Shown: piece by piece, positions 1 through 8,063 of the stretch
Layout: the number at the start of each line of letters is the position of its first letter
Numbering within the stretch: position 1 is the first letter of the stretch
NCBI RefSeq assembly: GCF_900149705.1
Contig: NZ_LT703001.1
Location: 2,591,001 to 2,655,000, forward strand
Origin: Sphingorhabdus sp. Alg231-15
GTDB taxonomy: Bacteria > Pseudomonadota > Alphaproteobacteria > Sphingomonadales > Sphingomonadaceae
Reading direction: 5' to 3'
DNA length: 64,000 bases
The notes under the pieces: generated by a model
Database searches by the model: none
What the model saw: only the letters and a program-made list of their open reading frames with translations
What the model was told of the DNA's origin: nothing
Position numbers and translations under genes: made by a program

Positions 1-22
1 AGGCGCTGTTGTATATCCACGC

Positions 23-121
23 GTCTGTAATGCGTGCGGTGTAGACGATTGATCTACAGACTATCAGTGACATTATGCTTGACTGTTAGCGGTACCGCAA
101 GCGAATGCGATGTCACTGATA
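23..121. repeat. nested inverted repeats at left edge
   Basis: A perfect 12-bp inverted repeat, TATCAGTGACAT (62-73) and ATGTCACTGATA (110-121), encloses the 10-bp palindrome GCGGTACCGC (89-98). Further left, GTCTGTA (23-29) pairs with TACAGAC (55-61). The block lies directly upstream of the gene at 144. It could be a regulatory dyad, a terminator of a gene left of the window, or a recombination site at the edge of the accessory module; the sequence does not decide between these. Confidence 0.5.
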
Positions 122-143
122 AACGACAGCGAGTTTAGAACAG

Positions 144-665
144 ATGCCCAAAACCCAATCGCAAAGCTATAAAGCAGCCGACCAAGCCAGTCTTTCATCA
201 CATACGTTGGAATCGATCATCGAACATAAATTCCTGGCCGATTGCGGAACAACGCTTTGGGGAAGGGGCATCCATGATTTCGAGGTGCTACATTCAGAAT
301 CGGACAACAGTGGATATGATATCGTTATCGAAGCAAACGGTGTGATGCGCCATGTCCAACTCAAAGCAATGCGCAAAGGCGGGACAAGAGCCCGCATCAA
401 CGTCCACCAAACCCTAGGTAACAAATCATCGGGTTGCGTCATCTGGATCATCTATGATCCCGCAAGTCTCGATATTGATCACTACCTTTGGTTTGGAGGG
501 GAACCCGGCGAGCCACTGCCAGATTTGGGCGACCGCGTTGTTAAACACAGTCGCGCCAATTCTGAAGGTATCAAGGCGGTCCGTCCTGCCTTGCGTAACA
601 TTCCGAAGGGCTGGTTTAATAAGGTGCACAGCACGGCCGATCTGGTTAAAATACTGTTTGGTTAG
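144..665 (+). CDS. PD-(D/E)XK-like nuclease-fold protein, hypothetical
   Basis: A 173-residue soluble protein with no signal peptide. The segment around residues 57-74 shows a GYD motif (D59), a hydrophobic strand ending in E63, then Q72-L-K74. This D...QxK arrangement is the usual signature of the PD-(D/E)XK nuclease fold seen in restriction enzymes and Holliday-junction resolvases. Later residues are aromatic-rich (for example DHYLWFG). I do not recognise a named family, so nuclease activity is an inference from the motif. It is convergent with the DUF5681 gene, ending 7 bases before it, and sits in the accessory module with a DNA methyltransferase, which fits a DNA-modification or defence role. 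Confidence 0.6.
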   Translation: MPKTQSQSYKAADQASLSSHTLESIIEHKFLADCGTTLWGRGIHDFEVLHSESDNSGYDIVIEANGVMRHVQLKAMRKGGTRARINVHQTLGNKSSGCVIWIIYDPASLDIDHYLWFGGEPGEPLPDLGDRVVKHSRANSEGIKAVRPALRNIPKGWFNKVHSTADLVKILFG

Positions 666-672
666 AAGCGTT

Positions 673-1074
673 TCAATCGTCAGGCTTGCGCTCACGATAT
701 TTGGCCTGATTTTGTTCTGCCTGCTTGATCCAGTCTTCCTCCGACACTGGTGGCGGCAAAACCAGAACGCCTTGCCGCTGGGGCTTACCGCCATCAATCC
801 CAGCCTTCTGAAGTTTTTCTTCAAGCAGTTTCATGGCTCGTAAATCACCTTGCAGGGCCTTTTTCTCGAGTACCCGGAGCCATAACTCCAGCTTGGTCAT
901 TTCTTTGCCGTCGACGACGACAGTTTCGGCAGAAATCTTTCTGAGAATCTCAGCCTCGGACGGGTTTGCCGGTTTTTGTTTGCGCGGCCGGCCGCGCGGA
1001 TTGCCGCTGCGTCCTTTCTTAAATTGATGTTCTTTAGGAGGTTTGCGATAACCAACTTTGGATGGATCATTCAT
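673..1074 (-). CDS. DUF5681 domain-containing protein
   Basis: A 133-residue basic protein. Residues about 8-32 carry the hallmark of DUF5681: YRKPPKEHQFKKGRSGNP followed by RGRPRK. Proteins of this family occur in alphaproteobacterial prophages and genomic islands, often beside ParB/methyltransferase fusions as here; their function is not established. The C-terminal half is helical and charged and ends in a Lys/Arg/Asp-rich tail. The start is backed by an AAGGA ribosome site about 6 bases upstream. It is the last gene of a minus-strand set with the methyltransferase (gap 117 bases) and the orphan gene at 2544. Confidence 0.8.
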   Translation of the reverse strand: MNDPSKVGYRKPPKEHQFKKGRSGNPRGRPRKQKPANPSEAEILRKISAETVVVDGKEMTKLELWLRVLEKKALQGDLRAMKLLEEKLQKAGIDGGKPQRQGVLVLPPPVSEEDWIKQAEQNQAKYRERKPDD

Positions 1075-1191
1075 AACTAGTCCTTTTTGTAGGGAATGAT
1101 TGCCTTATCGAATGGGTCAGCCAGAAACTCTCACATCAAAGCAGCACGCATTATGGTGAGAGGATTGGCACTGCCATGTCGCCCGGGATGA

Positions 1192-2508
1192 TTAGTTTGG
1201 CGGGGAACTGCGCAGATCATCGAACTTGGCATCAAGCCCGACATGAACGGCCTGTTTGCCCGTCATGGATTGCCAGCGCTTTATCGCGACGTCGCAGTAA
1301 TGCGGATCCAGTTCAATTGCCCGGCAGTGACGTCCGGTTTGTTCTGCGGCGATAATAGTCGTCCCAGAGCCTGAAAAGGCATCCAGGATGATGCCGCCAC
1401 GCTTGGAACAATCAAGGATTGCATCGGCAACAAGCTGCGTTGGTTTGACGGTTGGATGCATCGCCAGTTCTTCATCGCGGCCTTCCTTGAGGGAGTTTAT
1501 GCCGGCATAGTCCCAGACATTGGTCCGGTAGCGCCCGTGCTGTCCCAGCTCAAAATTGTTGATATGCTTGGCCGAACCGCTCTTGAACGCGAAGATTAAC
1601 TCGTGCTTGGACCGGTAGAATGAGCCCATCCCGCCATTATCTTTGTTCCAGACAATGAGGTTTTTGAGTTCAGTGTAGTGCGAGCCTCCGGCCGCCAGGA
1701 TTTCGCTCATATGACGCCAGTCCATGCAGATATAATGAATGGACCCATCATCACTATGTTTTGCCAGCTGCTTGAAACAGTTTTTTAGAAAGCCGGTAAA
1801 TTCTTCGGATGTCATCTCGCCAGAAGCCATTGCGAATTCATTATGTTTGATCTTGCCAAGACCACACACATGACCGCCGACAGGAACATTGTACGGTGGA
1901 TCAGTGAAGATCATTTGCGCAGTATCACCGGCCATAAGTGAGATGTAAGTTTGTTCCAGCAACGAATCGCCGCAAATCAGTCGGTGATTTCCAAGTTGCC
2001 AAATATCGCCCGACTTGGTGACTGCAGGAACGGTAGGATCAACATCCGGCACAGCATCTTCAGGTTCAACGGCTTCGAGCGGTTCCAGTATTTTGGTCAC
2101 CTCGGCATCGCTGAAGCCGATGCTGTCCGGATCAAAGTCCGGTTCCAGGTCCAAAATGCCTTCAAGCTCCAGTTTGAGCAGATCATCATCCCAGTCAGCC
2201 AATTCTGCGAGGCGGTTGTCGGCAATGATATAGGCCTTGCGATCTGCTTCACTAAGGCCGGTGATACAGGCGGTCGGAACGTCAGATATGTCCAACTTTT
2301 TTGCGGCGGCGATCCTACCATGGCCAGCGATGACGTTGTTATGTTCATCGACCAAGACCGGATTGGTGAAGCCAAATTGTTTGATGCTTTTGGCAATCTG
2401 GTCAATTTGTTTAGCGGAATGTTTGCGGGCATTGCCAGCATAGGGTTTGAGATCAGACAGTTTTTGACTGATGATTTTTTCGGCAAGTCGCCTTGTAAAG
2501 TGGTTCAT
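1192..2508 (-). CDS. ParB-domain DNA methyltransferase (N6-adenine/N4-cytosine type)
   Basis: A 438-residue fusion. Residues about 15-110 form a ParB/sulfiredoxin-like nuclease domain with the core motif GHGR (62-65). The C-terminal two-thirds is an S-adenosylmethionine-dependent DNA methyltransferase: catalytic motif IV DPPY (203-206) comes before the SAM-binding motif I AFSGSG (377-382), the order of the beta class; HPTVKP (351-356) is also conserved in this group. Such enzymes act as orphan methylases in phages and islands, modifying adenine or exocyclic cytosine nitrogen. No cognate restriction gene is obvious, although the PD-(D/E)XK-like gene at 144 lies close by. The start is supported by GGAGG 5 bases upstream. 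Target sequence cannot be read from the protein. Confidence 0.9.
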   Translation of the reverse strand: MNHFTRRLAEKIISQKLSDLKPYAGNARKHSAKQIDQIAKSIKQFGFTNPVLVDEHNNVIAGHGRIAAAKKLDISDVPTACITGLSEADRKAYIIADNRLAELADWDDDLLKLELEGILDLEPDFDPDSIGFSDAEVTKILEPLEAVEPEDAVPDVDPTVPAVTKSGDIWQLGNHRLICGDSLLEQTYISLMAGDTAQMIFTDPPYNVPVGGHVCGLGKIKHNEFAMASGEMTSEEFTGFLKNCFKQLAKHSDDGSIHYICMDWRHMSEILAAGGSHYTELKNLIVWNKDNGGMGSFYRSKHELIFAFKSGSAKHINNFELGQHGRYRTNVWDYAGINSLKEGRDEELAMHPTVKPTQLVADAILDCSKRGGIILDAFSGSGTTIIAAEQTGRHCRAIELDPHYCDVAIKRWQSMTGKQAVHVGLDAKFDDLRSSPPN

Positions 2509-2543
2509 ATAAACCTCCGTTGTGAAAGGAGGTTTTGTCGTGG

Positions 2544-3008
2544 CTATTTCTTGCGGTCTTTTCCGTCACCAAAAAGCGGGGCGCTTTTCTGTGATGAAAT
2601 ATCGTTGAGCAGACTGCGTCCGCTTTTGCGAAATCTGTATTTCGCAGCGATTTCATCTGCAGCTTGCTCCATCGGATCTTTCAGAGCTCTGGTTTCGAGT
2701 TTGCTTAAGCCTTTGCGCTCTTCGTGGATTTCTTTTGCTCGTGCTTGCACATCTTCTGCCGCCCAAAACACTCGACCTTTATACGAGAAACTGTCTTTGT
2801 GGTTCGGTCGCCCCCGTTTGGAATTCAAAAGTCCTTTATGTGAGGCAATGAGAATGGGAAGCATGCGAGGATCTTGAGCTGCTTCACCATCTTTCTCGAG
2901 CACCAAATCAATGTCGGCTTTTTCAATCCACATTTTATTGTCAAACTTATAGAATAGCGATCCCCTGCTTTCAGGATCAAATACAAAGAATGGTGAGCCT
3001 TCATCCAT
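2544..3008 (-). CDS. hypothetical protein of accessory module
   Basis: A 154-residue protein that I do not recognise. I chose the ATG at 3008 because GAGAGG lies 8 bases upstream; an in-frame ATG at 3062 would add 18 residues but has no comparable site. The protein is polar, without signal peptide or membrane segments, with an acidic first half and a Lys/Arg-rich C-terminus (ends GDGKDRKK). It is 35 bases upstream of the ParB-methyltransferase gene on the same strand and probably co-transcribed with it, which suggests a role connected to that module. Confidence 0.65.
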   Translation of the reverse strand: MDEGSPFFVFDPESRGSLFYKFDNKMWIEKADIDLVLEKDGEAAQDPRMLPILIASHKGLLNSKRGRPNHKDSFSYKGRVFWAAEDVQARAKEIHEERKGLSKLETRALKDPMEQAADEIAAKYRFRKSGRSLLNDISSQKSAPLFGDGKDRKK

Positions 3009-3062
3009 CTCATTTTCCTCTCGTGATGAAAACAAACTAGGATTGATGAGGTATAATTCCAA

Positions 3063-3627
3063 TCGGATATTTGAAGACCTGGAGCGAAATAACTATCAGC
3101 GTATCGAAATTCCCTGTTTAGGAAGATAAACTCCCTGTTTCTGATTTTTATCCCCCTGTTACCGCACTAATGTTCCCTGTTATGCCGAGTAGGGAATTTG
3201 TGCCTGAAGTCCGCAGGAATGGGCGGTTGCAGGTTCTTGATTTGAGCGAAATTGCCGGAAAAGTGGATAATTTCCCTGTAAATTGCCCAATAACAGGGAA
3301 TTGTCAGTTGAGACCCGTTCTCGAAGGACTGCACCCCGCACCATTTTTCTTCTATAATTTAGACGTCTCGAGGTCCACTCAATAGGGTCGGATGTTGTGC
3401 CCTCTTTTCCGTGAGTTAGCGGGCTGCAAAACCGGAACTGGAGCCAGGATCAATGTGGTAGCGCGCTGTGGGGTCGGATTGGCCATTTACCTCAGGAAAT
3501 GTAGTTACTGACTTCTTGGGCCTCAAACGAATAGTATGGCTCAGAGATAGGTATGATTCATTTCGCTTGGCCTACCCACCCGAAAGTGGTGCGCAGCTAT
3601 ATGTTAGTTAGGGATCAAAACTCGCCA
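3063..3627. other. gene-free stretch with TTCCCTGTT repeats
   Basis: I see no credible gene in this 565-base stretch. Its left half (3109-3302) carries the repeat field described separately. The right half (about 3310-3627) holds no motif I can name. It separates the accessory module on the left from the CPBP/hydrolase region on the right. Confidence 0.6.
3109..3302. repeat. TTCCCTGTT repeat field with inverted copies
   Basis: Copies of a CCCTGTT core occur at about 3109-3120, 3131-3140, 3152-3160 and 3173-3181, with an inverted AGGGAA at 3191-3196. Then TTTCCCTGTA (3271-3280) faces TAACAGGGAA (3291-3300), giving a dyad with a 10-base centre. Similar TTCCCTGTTA-rich strings are, from memory, common beside islands in alphaproteobacteria. 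The block lies just upstream of the minus-strand accessory genes, so it may be a boundary, an operator array or a remnant of a larger element. Confidence 0.6.
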
Positions 3628-4344
3628 TTAATCTTCCCATCCGAAAAATCGGCTTGTCTGTGAAATGCTGTTGAAAATTCCATGCGCAAAAATCAGCGGC
3701 ATTATGTTTTTGCGCCCGAACCACAGATAGAGTGCCCCAAAAGCAAACCCTCCTGCTCCGGTGACCAGCGCTCCGTACATGCCTTGATAATAATAGTGTC
3801 GATAGCCGAAGAATACTGATGAGAAGAGGACGGCGATCCAATCCGCCTTAATGCCGCCGCCCATGAACCGGCTGGCATGGTTGATGACAAAGGCTCGGAA
3901 AAGCAGTTCTTCAAAAAATGATGCGTGGGTCCAGGTAAGCGCCATAATGATCATATAGGCTCCCAGATTGCCTTCAACATGATCAAACCTGCCGCTCGCT
4001 CCAACATGTTCAAACCATATTCCGGCGACCAATTTCATCAATAGAACTGCGATGATAAACACAACCATAGACAGAAGCGTCAGGCCGGCGGTCTTGAGCC
4101 AGTTGTCCGGCCATTGCAGTCCCATGTCTCTCCAGCCGAAGCCGCGACGTCGCAATAGAATTGTGGCGACTGCCATTGCACTGAATGTCGATGCAGGGCC
4201 TGCATATAGGAACGAATATGGCAATATCGACTGTTTCACGATAACAAGCACGGCCATGACGATTAGCAGATCGAAAAGCGCACCCAACCTGAATTGGGAT
4301 GCGCCTTCGCCGATGTCAATTCTTGTAGCTTGGGGTTCTGACAC
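3628..4344 (-). CDS. CPBP family intramembrane metalloprotease
   Basis: A 238-residue polytopic membrane protein with about six to seven hydrophobic segments. The middle carries FFEELLFRAF, the paired-glutamate EExxxR motif of the CPBP (CAAX protease/bacteriocin-processing, Abi) family; a later FGALYLWFG and HGIFNS supply the conserved helical segments with the second histidine motif. Members are intramembrane proteases or bacteriocin self-immunity proteins; the substrate here is unknown. The start codon is GTG at 4344, preceded by GGAG at about 9 bases. It lies 38 bases downstream of the alpha/beta hydrolase gene on the same strand and may share its transcript. Confidence 0.85.
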   Translation of the reverse strand: MSEPQATRIDIGEGASQFRLGALFDLLIVMAVLVIVKQSILPYSFLYAGPASTFSAMAVATILLRRRGFGWRDMGLQWPDNWLKTAGLTLLSMVVFIIAVLLMKLVAGIWFEHVGASGRFDHVEGNLGAYMIIMALTWTHASFFEELLFRAFVINHASRFMGGGIKADWIAVLFSSVFFGYRHYYYQGMYGALVTGAGGFAFGALYLWFGRKNIMPLIFAHGIFNSISQTSRFFGWED

Positions 4345-4382
4345 CTTGGAATTCTCCGATCCTGGTAACAGCTAAAGCTCAG

Positions 4383-5189
4383 TTAGTTCGCTGGATTTCT
4401 CGTTTCGATTTTTCCAATCCAATCAATCGCGGCAGCGGTGTAGGCTCGCGGCAATCGGTGTTTGCTGTCAAATTCCACCCGGTCGAGTTTTCCGCCGGCC
4501 GCTGCCATCAGGGCTTCGTTATCGGCCTTGTTTGAAAACTGGTCCTGACTTGCCGTTATCAGCAGCCAATTTGCTTTCACTTTCTTTGCGTGATTGACCG
4601 GAGCGACGATGGGCACACTTTTTGCCGCCGGCGGAACCATGGTCACTATATGCGTTATCTCTTCATGTTCTGCAGCGAACAGTACAGCCATTTGGGCGCC
4701 CATGCTATATCCGATGGCCAGGATGTGGCGTGGCTCACCAAATTGCTTTCTTACTTTGGCCAGCAGCACCTTATAGTCGCTTACCGTGCCATTGATCATC
4801 GACAGGTAAGGGCCGGTTTGGCCCGATCGCGCAAGCTTGAGGCGCTCCAGAGGTTTCATATCATCCTTGCGTGCCCCGTGAGCGCGGGCATCCAAGGCAA
4901 CAACCCGATATCCCCGGGCAATCAAGTCACGTACAACAATATCTCCATATGCGCCGTGATCATTCGCTAGCCACATCAGGCTTGATCCGGTCATTCCATG
5001 CATCAGTATCGCCAATGGTGCGTCTTTTTCCGTTTTTAGATTTTGATAGATAAAACCTGTAACCCGGTTGCCGTCATTTGCTTCCAATGCGATTTGCTGA
5101 ACATTGGTCTGAGCAAAAGCATTGCCGCCGCCAGTTAAAAGAGCAGCAGCCAAAATCGCCGCCATAAAGCTTGATAAATATTTTTTCAT
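4383..5189 (-). CDS. secreted alpha/beta hydrolase
   Basis: A 268-residue protein with a signal peptide (cleavage likely after AFA at 24-26), so periplasmic. It is an alpha/beta-hydrolase with nucleophile motif GYSMG (S162), a likely acid D216 in TASQDQF and catalytic H244 in DSKHRLP; HGMTG (64-68) supplies the oxyanion loop. The family includes esterases, lipases and peptidases; the substrate cannot be told. A CTCCAGA/TCTGGAG hairpin and a direct repeat GTCAA with 11-base period lie upstream (see separate entries). The gene sits between the CPBP protease and a two-component system read in the same direction, and may be one of that system's targets. Confidence 0.85.
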   Translation of the reverse strand: MKKYLSSFMAAILAAALLTGGGNAFAQTNVQQIALEANDGNRVTGFIYQNLKTEKDAPLAILMHGMTGSSLMWLANDHGAYGDIVVRDLIARGYRVVALDARAHGARKDDMKPLERLKLARSGQTGPYLSMINGTVSDYKVLLAKVRKQFGEPRHILAIGYSMGAQMAVLFAAEHEEITHIVTMVPPAAKSVPIVAPVNHAKKVKANWLLITASQDQFSNKADNEALMAAAGGKLDRVEFDSKHRLPRAYTAAAIDWIGKIETRNPAN

Positions 5190-5198
5190 TTTATGAAT

Positions 5199-5215
5199 CT
5201 CCAGACCATCTGGAG
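5199..5215 (-). promoter_or_regulatory. hairpin covering the hydrolase ribosome site
   Basis: CTCCAGA (5199-5205) and TCTGGAG (5209-5215) are a perfect 7-bp inverted repeat with a 3-base loop. In the minus-strand mRNA the distal arm contains GGAG, the best Shine-Dalgarno candidate for the hydrolase ATG at 5189. Folding would hide that site, so the hairpin could modulate translation; it might alternatively be part of an operator. Confidence 0.45.
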
Positions 5216-5233
5216 TTGGCCTAACAGGCAGTT

Positions 5234-5250
5234 CGTCAAAAGATTGTCAA
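5234..5250 (+). promoter_or_regulatory. candidate response-regulator site before hydrolase gene
   Basis: CGTCAA (5234-5239) and TGTCAA (5245-5250) are direct repeats with an 11-base period, the layout typical of OmpR-family regulator sites. The same arrangement, TGTCAA-N5-TGTCAA, is found at 7275-7291 upstream of the regulator gene. The site lies 45-61 bases upstream of the hydrolase start. Binding is an inference. Confidence 0.4.
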
Positions 5251-5294
5251 GTTGACTTCGGCTTTAAGAAGCCTGCGGTTTTCCTGACAATTGA

Positions 5295-6518
5295 CTACCA
5301 GCTGATCACCGCCTCTGTACCGCCTTCGGGGCGAGCAGCGACGGTCAAGCCTAGCCCGAAATGGGCGGAAAGCCTTTGGACAAGCGACAGACCAACGCCA
5401 AAGCCGATTTCTGTATCAGATGCATTGCCATAACCGATACCGGTATCACGCACACAGACACCGCGATCCAATATGTTGACTTCAATCGATCCGGTTTCTG
5501 TATACCGAAAAGCATTGCGAATTAGATTTCCGACAATCACTTGCGCCACGGCAGATGGGACCGGGATGTCGGTATCGGTTTTGCCGGTTATTGCGACCGC
5601 AACATTTCTGTCACCCAATAGATGCTTATTGGTGCGAACGGACTGGTGACACGCCTCTTTCGCGCTACAATTTTCCCCTTCATTTGGTGATCTGCCAAGC
5701 CATAAAATTCCTTCGGTCAGCAACCGCATATCACCGAGCGATTTCACTAGCCGCTGGAGCGCTTCGCTTTTGCTGTCTTCCTTTTGGACAATCTCCGCGG
5801 CACCAACAGCAACAGCCAATGGCGTCCGGAGTTCGTGGCTTACATCCCGATTAAACTGTCGTTCGCGTTCCAGAAGACTCTCGATCCGGCCATCTTTCTC
5901 TGCAATCGCTTTGGCCAATATTGCAATCTCAACGGGTGTGTTATGGTTTTCAAGCAACGATGAATCGAGCGTTGCACCGGACGATGCTGCAGAAGCGATT
6001 TTTTCTATCGGCTCTGTCAATTTCTTGGTCATCCGCCGCAAGAAATATCCCGCAACCAGCAACATTAGACTTGTGAATATGACAAAGAATATAACGAGGT
6101 TTCGTACCTGCTGGGTCGATCGGATATAAGGCCTGGCATTGAATATCAGATAAAGCCTACTCGTTTGATCTTCTCCCCGGACTGCCAGGTGATAATGGCC
6201 CTTGTCGCCGCCGAACACCTCATATTCTCCTGCTTTCCAATCTGCCTGGACTTGGTTCCTCAACCAAGGTGGCATGGTGTCAGTGCCCACATAATATTGC
6301 ATTTCCAGACTGCGCACTGTGCCACTCGTTTTGCCATCCAGCGCCATTGTCTGTGATAGCTTATCTGCCTCCACACTGACCTGATTTTCAAATATGTTAT
6401 CCTCAAGGTCGAAGACAAACATCGCGGCCAATAACACAAAAAATGCAAAGCAGATGCCAATCGAGCTGACATAGTTTTTCTGGATCAGGCTGTTCACTTC
6501 TTGCGATTGTTTAGTCAT
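5295..6518 (-). CDS. sensor histidine kinase (OmpR-partner type)
   Basis: A 407-residue membrane kinase. Transmembrane helices at about 17-37 and 139-160 flank a periplasmic sensor of about 100 residues. The cytoplasmic part has a short linker, a HisKA domain with phospho-acceptor H228 in DVSHELRTPL, an N-box (NLIRNAFRYT), DTGIGYG and GFGVGLSLVQ ATP-lid motifs. I set the start at ATG 6518, which overlaps the regulator's stop by 8 bases (translational coupling); a longer upstream frame would run deep into the regulator gene. The pair lies back to back with an FtsX-type ABC transporter, an arrangement common for envelope-stress or peptide-sensing systems. Confidence 0.9.
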   Translation of the reverse strand: MTKQSQEVNSLIQKNYVSSIGICFAFFVLLAAMFVFDLEDNIFENQVSVEADKLSQTMALDGKTSGTVRSLEMQYYVGTDTMPPWLRNQVQADWKAGEYEVFGGDKGHYHLAVRGEDQTSRLYLIFNARPYIRSTQQVRNLVIFFVIFTSLMLLVAGYFLRRMTKKLTEPIEKIASAASSGATLDSSLLENHNTPVEIAILAKAIAEKDGRIESLLERERQFNRDVSHELRTPLAVAVGAAEIVQKEDSKSEALQRLVKSLGDMRLLTEGILWLGRSPNEGENCSAKEACHQSVRTNKHLLGDRNVAVAITGKTDTDIPVPSAVAQVIVGNLIRNAFRYTETGSIEVNILDRGVCVRDTGIGYGNASDTEIGFGVGLSLVQRLSAHFGLGLTVAARPEGGTEAVISW

Positions 6519-7191
6519 CGATTTTTCTTTTCCTGAGTGCGTAGCCGTGTGATCGATCTGTCTCGATGACACAGGATGAATCCAAGGATGAAAGGAGTTT
6601 GCGCGCATTGTAGATATGGGTTCGCAGTGCGCCTGAATCCGGTGCATCTTCACCCCAGATACGGTAAATGATCGTTTGGCTCGTCACCACATTTGGTGCT
6701 GCTTCAATCAGAAGTTGAAAGATGACAGCCTCTTTCTTGTTCACGGTTTCCGACTTTGAACCAATGCAAATCCTATTGTCTGCGACATCAAGCAATAGAT
6801 CACCGTGCTTTAGAACTGCGCTATTCTTGATTTTCGGACGCTTAGCGAGCGCATCAATGCGCATCTTTAACTCGCGAAGTTCGAACGGCTTCACCAGATA
6901 ATCATCGGCACCGGCGGCGAAGCCCGTTTCCTTGTCTTCAAGAGTGTCACGCGCAGTCAACATTAGGATTGGCGATTGCAATCTGGCTTCGCCCTTGTAG
7001 CTTTTGCATAGATCAATACCGTCGCGACCTGGCAACATCAGATCAAGGACAATGACATCATAATCGTTGGTCAGCGCGAGCTCTAGACCTTGATCGCCGT
7101 TATAAGCGAAATCCAGCAAATACTCGTTCTCGAGAAATTCCGCGATATTGGCCTGAATATCAATATTATCCTCGACAATCAGAACGCGCAT
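6511..7191 (-). CDS. OmpR-family response regulator
   Basis: A 226-residue regulator. The receiver domain starts MRVLIVEDN with acidic pocket E7/D8, phospho-acceptor D50 in VIVLDLMLPG and the conserved lysine in YLVKPF. A winged-helix (Trans_reg_C) DNA-binding domain follows from about residue 125. Start at 7191 puts the canonical receiver start at residue 1 and has GGAGG about 10 bases upstream; an in-frame ATG at 7227 is less likely. It is the first gene of the operon with the kinase and is divergent from the ABC transporter at 7404, with direct-repeat candidate operators in between. Confidence 0.92.
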   Translation of the reverse strand: MRVLIVEDNIDIQANIAEFLENEYLLDFAYNGDQGLELALTNDYDVIVLDLMLPGRDGIDLCKSYKGEARLQSPILMLTARDTLEDKETGFAAGADDYLVKPFELRELKMRIDALAKRPKIKNSAVLKHGDLLLDVADNRICIGSKSETVNKKEAVIFQLLIEAAPNVVTSQTIIYRIWGEDAPDSGALRTHIYNARKLLSSLDSSCVIETDRSHGYALRKRKIDD

Positions 7192-7274
7192 CTCACCAGT
7201 GCCTCCATTTCCACGCGGCGAAAACAACGTGTTTCGTAGCGCTACAGGTTAAAGCTTCTGTATAACAGTGCGAC

Positions 7275-7291
7275 TGTCAACCAAGTGTCAA
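7275..7291 (+). promoter_or_regulatory. candidate response-regulator direct repeat
   Basis: TGTCAA (7275-7280) and TGTCAA (7286-7291) form an exact direct repeat with an 11-base period, as expected for a tandem OmpR-type dimer. It lies in the 212-base gap between the regulator gene and the divergent ABC operon. On the minus strand it reads as two TTGACA strings, so it may overlap the -35 of the two-component operon. A lone TTGACA also occurs at 7352-7357. Confidence 0.45.
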
Positions 7292-7403
7292 GCGCGACGC
7301 ATTTCTTCGCCAGCAGTTTTGCAATCTGAAAATATACCACTTCACAATCATTTGACATGTCCGGGGTTAGAGATGGCCCTCGATACTGAATTGAGAGGTC
7401 ATC

Positions 7404-8063
7404 ATGAAAAACCAAATAGCGCTGAATAATGTGAGCCACTATTTTGAGACGCCGCATGGCCGGATCTCATTGTTCGACGACCTGTCACTGAACATTAGCG
7501 GTCAATCTTCGCTGGCTATCACCGGGCCTTCGGGAGTCGGAAAATCCAGCCTCTTGTCGCTGGCGGCGGGTCTGGAACCTCCCCGGGATGGAGAGATTTC
7601 ATTCACCTGTGAAGGACAACAGATTTCGATTGTTGAACTGCGTCAGAAGTCGGGCTTTATCTTCCAACAGTTTCATCTTTTGGAGGAATTGGATGCGCTA
7701 GGAAATATCGCGCTTCCGCTGCGCTTGAAGGGCAACAGAAAGGCCAATGAGATTGCCCGCAACTGGTTAGATAAAATTGGGCTGTCAGACCGCGCGAACC
7801 ACAAGCCGAATCAATTGAGCGGCGGCGAACAACAACGCGTCGCAATCGCCCGCGCGTTTGTTACAGACCCGGTCTTTATTTTCGCTGACGAACCGACGGG
7901 CAATCTTGACGCCCAGACATCGACAGGCGTTTCAGATTTGATGTTCGATTTTGCCAAGCAGACGGGATCCGCGCTGGTCATCGTAACCCATAGTGAGGAA
8001 TTGGCCCAGCGAGCCGAGAAATGCTTTGCACTGTCAGATACAGGATTGGAGCAGATCAAATGA
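7404..8063 (+). CDS. ABC transporter ATP-binding protein (YbbA/LolD-like)
   Basis: A 219-residue ATPase of the MacB/LolD/YbbA group. Walker A is GPSGVGKSS, the signature is [14 protein letters not shown] and Walker B runs into ADEPTGNLD, all diagnostic for this subfamily, followed by a switch histidine in VTHS. Ribosome site GAGAGG is 5 bases upstream. It overlaps the permease gene by 4 bases (ATGA). With one large FtsX-type permease the pair resembles YbbA-YbbP rather than MacB, which would have a fused ATPase. Divergence from the two-component system suggests it is a target of that regulator. Confidence 0.9.
   Translation: MKNQIALNNVSHYFETPHGRISLFDDLSLNISGQSSLAITGPSGVGKSSLLSLAAGLEPPRDGEISFTCEGQQISIVELRQKSGFIFQQFHLLEELDALGNIALPLRLKGNRKANEIARNWLDKIGLSDRANHKPNQLSGGEQQRVAIARAFVTDPVFIFADEPTGNLDAQTSTGVSDLMFDFAKQTGSALVIVTHSEELAQRAEKCFALSDTGLEQIK

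Noticed and set aside
1951..2877. 308-residue plus-strand frame over the methyltransferase and orphan gene
   Set aside because: It overlaps two well-supported minus-strand genes and has no ribosome site or domain.
3109..3302. TTCCCTGTT repeats as plasmid replication iterons
   Set aside because: No replication initiator gene or AT-rich origin is nearby; the housekeeping context is chromosomal.
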